Assembly: GCA_028699365.1 (NCBI GenBank)
Contig: JAQVUQ010000074.1
Coordinates: 1 to 9,758 of the forward strand
Length of the DNA stretch: 9,758 bases
Reading direction: 5' to 3'
Source: a bacterium
GTDB taxonomy: Bacteria; UBP13; UBA5359
This document shows, one piece after another, positions 6,437 to 9,758 of this stretch (its first letter is position 1; each line of letters opens with the position of its first letter). A program made the position numbers and the translations under genes. The notes under the pieces are model-generated. The model saw only the letters and a list, made by a program, of their open reading frames with translations. It was not told the DNA's origin and did not search any database.

Positions 6437-7261
6437 CTACCCCTCAAACACGATATTTTGCCGAATTTCCCAGCGACGGTTTATCTCTCCATTAGGTGGA
6501 ACATTTGGATCAAGCAACGAGATACCTCTGCTTCGTCTTGACAAACATTCTGCCGCAAGTTGAGCATGATTTAAGCTCAGGTGCTCGATCAAATAACCCA
6601 ATCTTTTATAAACGGTTCTATTTCCAAGCTGACCAGCATATTTTAGCAGCATGCCTTCATCGGCGTAATCAGACTCTAAATACGTTTCCAGTATCTCTGC
6701 GGCGTGGCGAATGCCTCCGCCGCAAGCCGGAGTGTCCAGTATATCTATAATTGTTCTGCTGGGGTCGGATACTTCCACCGGAACGTTGCTCCGCCAAACA
6801 CGAGTAGTTCCGAAAAAGTGTTGATCCGATATACGGTACGTAATATAGCTGTAGCCTTTGAGTTCGCCTTGCTTTTTTCGGGGGGGATTCCGTGTAAATA
6901 TTACTTCTGTTCGAAACAACTGGTCTGTAAGCCCCCAATGGTGTGCTGCACTCCAGCCCCCTATATATGCAGGTTGAAAGATGCGGGAAAGTACTATCCA
7001 CGGATCTTCGGTCCATGTCTGTGGGTCTGAGGCTTCCAGCGGAACTGTAATGTAGATGCCGTTACGTACGCGTCGGAGCCACCCTCTTCTGGCAAGGTAG
7101 GGCATTAATTGAGCCGTCTGTTCACGGGGAATATTTAATGCATTGGCAGCGTCATCGATGGAAAAAGCTCCATGCATATTACGATTAAGGCAGGTGAGCG
7201 ATGTCCGATATTTTGCAGATACTCCTTTTGAAGCTGCGGATGTAAATGTTGTTTTATTCAT
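6437..7261 (-). CDS. abiEi: AbiEi-type antitoxin / autorepressor (winged helix)
   Basis: The 274-residue protein pairs with the downstream NTase toxin. Residues about 28-80 form the AbiEi N-terminal winged helix: GAFSIDDAANALNIPREQTAQLMPYLARRGW (helix-turn-helix), then LRRVRNGIYITVP (wing). The rest, starting with AYIGGWSAAHHWGLTD and VIFTRNPPRKK, matches the antitoxin domain that neutralises the toxin without stable binding in studied type IV systems. ATG 7261 is taken as the start because the frame upstream of it (to TTG 7315) crosses a consensus promoter. There is no Shine-Dalgarno, in keeping with a near-leaderless mRNA. Its stop TAG (6437-6439) lies one base before the toxin ATG. Codons 128-130 (CGA AAA AAG) form a slippery heptamer A-AAA-AAG preceded by a C7 tract. 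The coding region is clearly more AT-rich than the glycosidase region. Confidence 0.88.
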   Translation of the reverse strand: MNKTTFTSAASKGVSAKYRTSLTCLNRNMHGAFSIDDAANALNIPREQTAQLMPYLARRGWLRRVRNGIYITVPLEASDPQTWTEDPWIVLSRIFQPAYIGGWSAAHHWGLTDQLFRTEVIFTRNPPRKKQGELKGYSYITYRISDQHFFGTTRVWRSNVPVEVSDPSRTIIDILDTPACGGGIRHAAEILETYLESDYADEGMLLKYAGQLGNRTVYKRLGYLIEHLSLNHAQLAAECLSRRSRGISLLDPNVPPNGEINRRWEIRQNIVFEG

Positions 7262-7300
7262 TATGTTTACTATTTTAGGTATTCTTCCGCATAATGTCAA
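7259..7300 (-). promoter_or_regulatory. AbiE operon promoter and candidate autoregulatory operator
   Basis: Read on the minus strand, TTGACA (7300-7295) is followed by a 17-base spacer and TAAAAT (7277-7272), a near-perfect sigma70 promoter. Only 10 bases separate the -10 from ATG 7261, so transcription should begin 2-5 bases before the start codon, giving a leaderless or nearly leaderless message. CATTATG (7259-7265, spanning the start codon) and CATAATG (7290-7296, touching the -35) are perfect inverted copies with centres 31 bp apart, about three helical turns, bracketing the -10. Characterised AbiEi proteins repress their own promoter through inverted repeats, so this is a fitting operator. 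Confidence 0.7.
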
Positions 7301-7376
7301 GACGGAGGCGTACAAGACAACAGGAATGATTCGGGCTGACTGGTTTTTGAGAAGTAGTCACAGCGGACTTGGCAGG

Positions 7377-8234
7377 CTATTTTTGAATACTGTCTTGGGA
7401 GCGATATTCTCTGGGCGCACATCCGTAATATGCCTTGAAAACCTTCCTGAAGTAGGAACTGTCGACAAAGCCCGCTGCCTGTGCCACTTCGGATATATTC
7501 AAGCGGTAATCCGACAGCAGCCTGGCGGCGTTCTGCATGCGCACTTCATTGATATAGCTTGAGAGGGTAAAGCCGCTCTCCTGGCTGAAGACATGCGATA
7601 GATAGTATGTGCTGATATTCAGGGCGACGGCGATCTCCTCCAGAGATACCGGGCGGTGAAATTCTCTTTGAATATAGTTTCTGGCTTCGTTCATAATCCA
7701 GGCACGTCTGTCTGAGCCTGCTGTCGTGGATGAGTGAGCGCTGCTGCCTGCATGGATGGAAGCTTCCTGACAGAGATAGCAGATAATTCTCAACAGAGAT
7801 GCAGCTACCAACTCACGGTTGAGAGGCAGGCCCAGGACAAAATCCTGGTAGAGGGTGTGAAACTCGGAGGCAATCTTCTGCCGGGCACTCGGGCTGCGAG
7901 CGATTAATTGTGATGGATTAAAGTGTTTTAACAGACCGGTCTCTCCGGCCCAATGGAACTGGGCCAGGTATACTTCAAAGGGTTTGTCTTTGGCAAAATC
8001 ATCGCGGTGAGGTACGTTTGAGGGAGTGTAAACGGTATCGCCTTCACCGGCTGAAACGGTGAATTCTGCTGTCCTGACCTCAACGCTACCTTGCAGTATG
8101 AACATAAGCTCTGTACAGGAATCAGTATGCTCTTCCCTGGCCCACATCACATCGAAGTTGGAACGTCCGATGGAAACGGGTATGGGTAAGACCAGATTAT
8201 CGAATTCCGTAAGCATACTTTTATTATTGTGCAT
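7377..8234 (-). CDS. AraC-family transcriptional regulator with N-terminal cupin sensor
   Basis: The N-terminal part (HTDSCTELMFILQGSVEV, AGEGDTVYTPSNVPHRDDF) is the cupin-like AraC ligand-binding domain. The C-terminal 100 residues (from about 177) hold two helix-turn-helix motifs: SLEEIAVALNISTYYLSHVF, and NISEVAQAAGFVDSSYFRKV followed by FKAYYGCAPREYR, the AraC/XylS signature. Such proteins activate or repress sugar and metabolite genes. It is divergent from the aminotransferase gene and is the likely regulator of that operon. The start is uncertain. ATG 8234 (285 residues) overlaps by one base the stop of a small upstream ORF. ATG 8216, ATG 8249 and TTG 8318/8321 (preceded by GGGGAG 8323-8328) are alternatives. 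The TTG starts would make the 21-bp palindrome part of the coding region, which I consider less likely. The stop is TAG 7377-7379. Confidence 0.88.
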   Translation of the reverse strand: MHNNKSMLTEFDNLVLPIPVSIGRSNFDVMWAREEHTDSCTELMFILQGSVEVRTAEFTVSAGEGDTVYTPSNVPHRDDFAKDKPFEVYLAQFHWAGETGLLKHFNPSQLIARSPSARQKIASEFHTLYQDFVLGLPLNRELVAASLLRIICYLCQEASIHAGSSAHSSTTAGSDRRAWIMNEARNYIQREFHRPVSLEEIAVALNISTYYLSHVFSQESGFTLSSYINEVRMQNAARLLSDYRLNISEVAQAAGFVDSSYFRKVFKAYYGCAPREYRSQDSIQK

Positions 8235-8311
8235 CAAGCCTGCAACCATATAAGTTGATGATATATATAAAAGTTCTGTGCGTGTTTCCCATATCCTGCA
8301 ATATGAATCAT
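8234..8311 (-). CDS. Possible 25-residue upstream ORF coupled to the AraC gene
   Basis: ATG 8311 opens a 25-codon frame (MIHIAGYGKHAQNFYIYHQ...) ending in TGA 8236-8234, which overlaps the ATG at 8234 of the AraC gene as TGATG. GGGGAG (8323-8328) lies 11 bases upstream of the ATG, rather far for a ribosome site. There is no homology I recognise. The stop-start overlap is what makes it worth recording. It may be accidental, and transcription might start downstream of it. Confidence 0.2.
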   Translation of the reverse strand: MIHIAGYGKHAQNFYIYHQLIWLQA

Positions 8312-8317
8312 ACTGCA
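8297..8317. promoter_or_regulatory. 21-bp imperfect palindrome, candidate operator in the divergent control region
   Basis: TGCAATATGA (8297-8306), a central A (8307), and TCATACTGCA (8308-8317) form a dyad in which 9 of 10 base pairs match. It lies 14 bases upstream of the aminotransferase -35 and in the upstream region of the AraC gene, where it could control both directions. The CTGCAA element recurs at 8240-8245, 8296-8301 and 8313-8318. Regulation by the adjacent AraC-type protein is inferred from position only. Confidence 0.5.
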
Positions 8318-8331
8318 ACAAACTCCCCTTA

Positions 8332-8377
8332 TTGACAACATTTTCTATCTTGTCCGTATAATCGGTAAAGGTATAAT
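8332..8377 (+). promoter_or_regulatory. Promoter region of the aminotransferase operon with two -10 boxes
   Basis: TTGACA (8332-8337) is followed after 19 bases by TATAAT (8357-8362), a long spacer for sigma70 and typical of activator-dependent promoters. A second TATAAT at 8372-8377 has TTGTCC (8350-8355) 16 bases upstream. Both -10 boxes lie in an 8-base direct repeat, GTATAATC (8356-8363 and 8371-8378). The leader to ATG 8401 would be short, roughly 17-32 bases. Confidence 0.55.
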
Positions 8378-8400
8378 CTAAGGCAGAGGGAGTGATTTAC

Positions 8401-9687
8401 ATGCAGGAACTGGCAATTTACGGCGGAGTGAAAACTATTCAACCGGGAGAGGTGAAACCATGGCCGCCGGTGGATGAGACGGATGAAAAGATGGTGCTGG
8501 ATGCCCTGTATGCTGAGGTCCAGAGCCGGGGCAAACACAATCTGGAATTTGAGAAAGAGTTTGCCGCCTGGAACGGCAACCAATATGCGGTTTTCACCAA
8601 CAGCGGTACGGCGGCGTTGCACATGTGCATTGCCGGATGCGGCATAGGAGCCGGAGATCATGTGCTGGTGACGTCCTATTCCTGGAGTTCCAGCGCCACC
8701 TGTATTCTGCACCATGATGCTATTCCCATATTTGTGGATATAGATTTCGATACTTTTCTGATAGACCCGGACAAGATAGAGGCTGCCATCACGCCGCGCA
8801 CCAAGGCTATTGTTGTAGTCCAACTGCACGGGCTTTGTGCCGATATGGATGCCATCAACGCCATTGCCGCCAAGCATAACCTTTATGTGATAGAGGACGC
8901 CTGCCAGGCTCATGGTGCTGCCTATAAGGGCAGAAAGGCCGGCACTATGGGGCATTGCGCCGCCTTCTCGCTGAACCAGAACAAGTGTCTCAGCTCAGGT
9001 GAAGGGGGCATATTCGTCACCGACGATGAAGAGGTTTACAACAACGCTTGTAAACTATGGAGCTTTGGCGAAACAGCCCGGCCCGAGCAGTCACGTGATT
9101 ACCATGCTTATGCACTGGGCTGGATGTACCGCAATAATGAACTGACAGCCGCTTTTGCCAGAGGCCAGTTGAAGAAATACGATTATTACTTTGATACCCT
9201 GCGGGCCAACGGGGATTACCTGCAGGAAAATCTTGGCGGCATCAAGGGGCTGCTGCAACCTTATGTTCCCTCCGAATGCGTGCATAACTGGTATAATTAC
9301 AACCTGAGGCTTGATTTTGACGCGTTGGATGTCAGGGAAGATCGCAGTCTCTTTCGGGATGCGGTTTGCACCGCCATTGCCGCCGAGGGAGTGTCCTGCA
9401 TGGTCTGGCAACGTTTTATTCTGCCGGAGATGACCGTCTTTCGTGCTAAGAATGCTTACGGCCATGGCTATCCATGGAGCATTCCAGGTGCAGATGAAGG
9501 CGTTGATTACACACCGGAGAATTACCCCAATGCACTCCGCTACAGCGAGTGTCACATGTCCGTAGTTCAAACTTTGCGTGCACCCAACGGCCTGGAGATA
9601 GCTGCTAAGGTGGTTGCTGCAATCAGGAAAGTATTCAATAATATTGACAGGATCCACCCGGACAGGATCCTGCAAAAAGTAGGATAA
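8401..9687 (+). CDS. DegT/DnrJ/EryC1/StrS-family PLP-dependent aminotransferase
   Basis: The 428-residue enzyme belongs to the fold-type I sugar aminotransferase family, which transaminates keto-sugars, keto-cyclitols or related carbonyls using PLP. Visible landmarks are TNSGTAALHMC (phosphate-binding turn), VTSYSWSSSATCILHHDAIPIFVDID, EDACQAHGA with D166 contacting the pyridine nitrogen, and SLNQNKCLSSGEGG with K195 as the Schiff-base lysine. All expected catalytic residues are present. Length is slightly above the usual 370-400 because of a longer C-terminal part. ATG 8401 is preferred over GTG 8392 because AGGGAG (8387-8392) lies 8 bases upstream of it. The 'SYSWSSSA' version of the substrate loop recalls the cyclitol/AHBA-synthase-like branch, but the substrate cannot be told from sequence. 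It heads a plus-strand operon opposite an AraC-type regulator. Confidence 0.93.
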   Translation: MQELAIYGGVKTIQPGEVKPWPPVDETDEKMVLDALYAEVQSRGKHNLEFEKEFAAWNGNQYAVFTNSGTAALHMCIAGCGIGAGDHVLVTSYSWSSSATCILHHDAIPIFVDIDFDTFLIDPDKIEAAITPRTKAIVVVQLHGLCADMDAINAIAAKHNLYVIEDACQAHGAAYKGRKAGTMGHCAAFSLNQNKCLSSGEGGIFVTDDEEVYNNACKLWSFGETARPEQSRDYHAYALGWMYRNNELTAAFARGQLKKYDYYFDTLRANGDYLQENLGGIKGLLQPYVPSECVHNWYNYNLRLDFDALDVREDRSLFRDAVCTAIAAEGVSCMVWQRFILPEMTVFRAKNAYGHGYPWSIPGADEGVDYTPENYPNALRYSECHMSVVQTLRAPNGLEIAAKVVAAIRKVFNNIDRIHPDRILQKVG

Positions 9688-9697
9688 GGTAATTGCC

Positions 9698-9742
9698 ATG
9701 AAATCCAAGACTATTATGGCCGGATGGGAGAATAGATCATGA
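9698..9742 (+). CDS. Possible 14-residue linker ORF between operon genes
   Basis: ATG 9698 opens MKSKTIMAGWENRS and stops at TGA 9740-9742, overlapping the next ATG (9739) in an ATGA junction. AAGG (9686-9689) lies 8 bases upstream. It could couple translation of the following gene to the aminotransferase, but that gene has its own good ribosome site, and the ORF may be fortuitous. Confidence 0.2.
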   Translation: MKSKTIMAGWENRS

Positions 9743-9758
9743 AGTTATCGATGATGAC
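9739..9758 (+). CDS. Start of the next operon gene (partial, 3' end outside window)
   Basis: ATG 9739 begins MKLSMM, preceded by GGGAG (9726-9730) at 8 bases. The window ends after six codons, so no family can be assigned. Strand and spacing indicate the same operon as the aminotransferase. Confidence 0.5.

Noticed and set aside
7262-7315. Longer AbiEi reading frame starting at TTG 7315
   Set aside because: The added codons run through a near-consensus promoter and repeat, and the ATG at 7261 gives a normal family length.
5222-7341. CTGACT at 5222-5227 and 7336-7341 as direct repeats flanking the AbiE cassette
   Set aside because: A 6-base match over 2 kb is expected by chance, and no integrase, transposase or longer repeat supports an attachment or target-site duplication.
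7335-7364. Imperfect hairpin (GCTGACT ... AGTCACAGC) between the AraC stop and the AbiE promoter as a terminator
   Set aside because: The stem is bulged with a 14-base loop and no T-run follows on the minus strand.
9091-9708. 205-residue antisense open frame opposite the aminotransferase
   Set aside because: The opposite strand has an unambiguous PLP enzyme throughout, so this frame is a shadow.

Overview
The window is accessory, carbohydrate-type DNA from an environmental bacterium. The best lineage clue is the type IV pilin-like protein at 263-976. It has the [19 protein letters not shown] leader and a C-terminal H-X9-DG motif, a protein class that is hugely expanded in Armatimonadota, Lentisphaerota, Planctomycetota and related candidate phyla. 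The 'FPVF...[10 protein letters not shown]' stretch after the helix looks most like Armatimonadota-type members, but this is recollection and was not searched. Starts other than ATG (GTG, TTG) are used and GC content is moderate, except in the middle of the window.

Layout. (1) Positions 3-131 are the tail of an unidentified plus-strand gene. (2) Positions 263-5218 form a plus-strand unit: an H-X9-DG pseudopilin, a 994-residue secreted multidomain protein that looks like a divergent GH71/GH99-type glycoside hydrolase with a C-terminal LamG-like domain, and a GntR-type regulator with a LacI-like sensor domain. I infer a sugar-responsive module for surface handling of a polysaccharide. (3) Positions 5233-7261, minus strand, are a two-gene AbiE-type (type IV) toxin-antitoxin/abortive-infection operon. 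It is AT-richer than its surroundings and packed 14 bases from the end of the regulator. The toxin keeps all nucleotidyltransferase motifs and carries an extra C-terminal domain that reads like a WYL domain. The antitoxin has a near-consensus promoter, an almost leaderless start and a symmetric repeat suited to autoregulation. (4) Positions 7377-8234, minus strand, encode an AraC/cupin regulator, divergent from (5) a DegT/DnrJ/EryC1-family PLP aminotransferase at 8401-9687. The aminotransferase heads a further plus-strand operon whose next gene starts at 9739 and runs off the window. A strong imperfect palindrome (8297-8317) sits in the divergent control region.

How they fit together. The flanking modules are each a regulator plus sugar-related enzymes, consistent with a patchwork of inducible catabolic or glycan clusters. 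The AbiE operon is an unrelated defence cassette lying between them. The most interesting points are the toxin-WYL architecture, the compact control region of the antitoxin, and a dnaX-type slippery heptamer inside the antitoxin gene that could yield a DNA-binding-only short form. No tRNA, rRNA, CRISPR array or insertion sequence was seen, and no gene-free stretch exceeds 300 bases.
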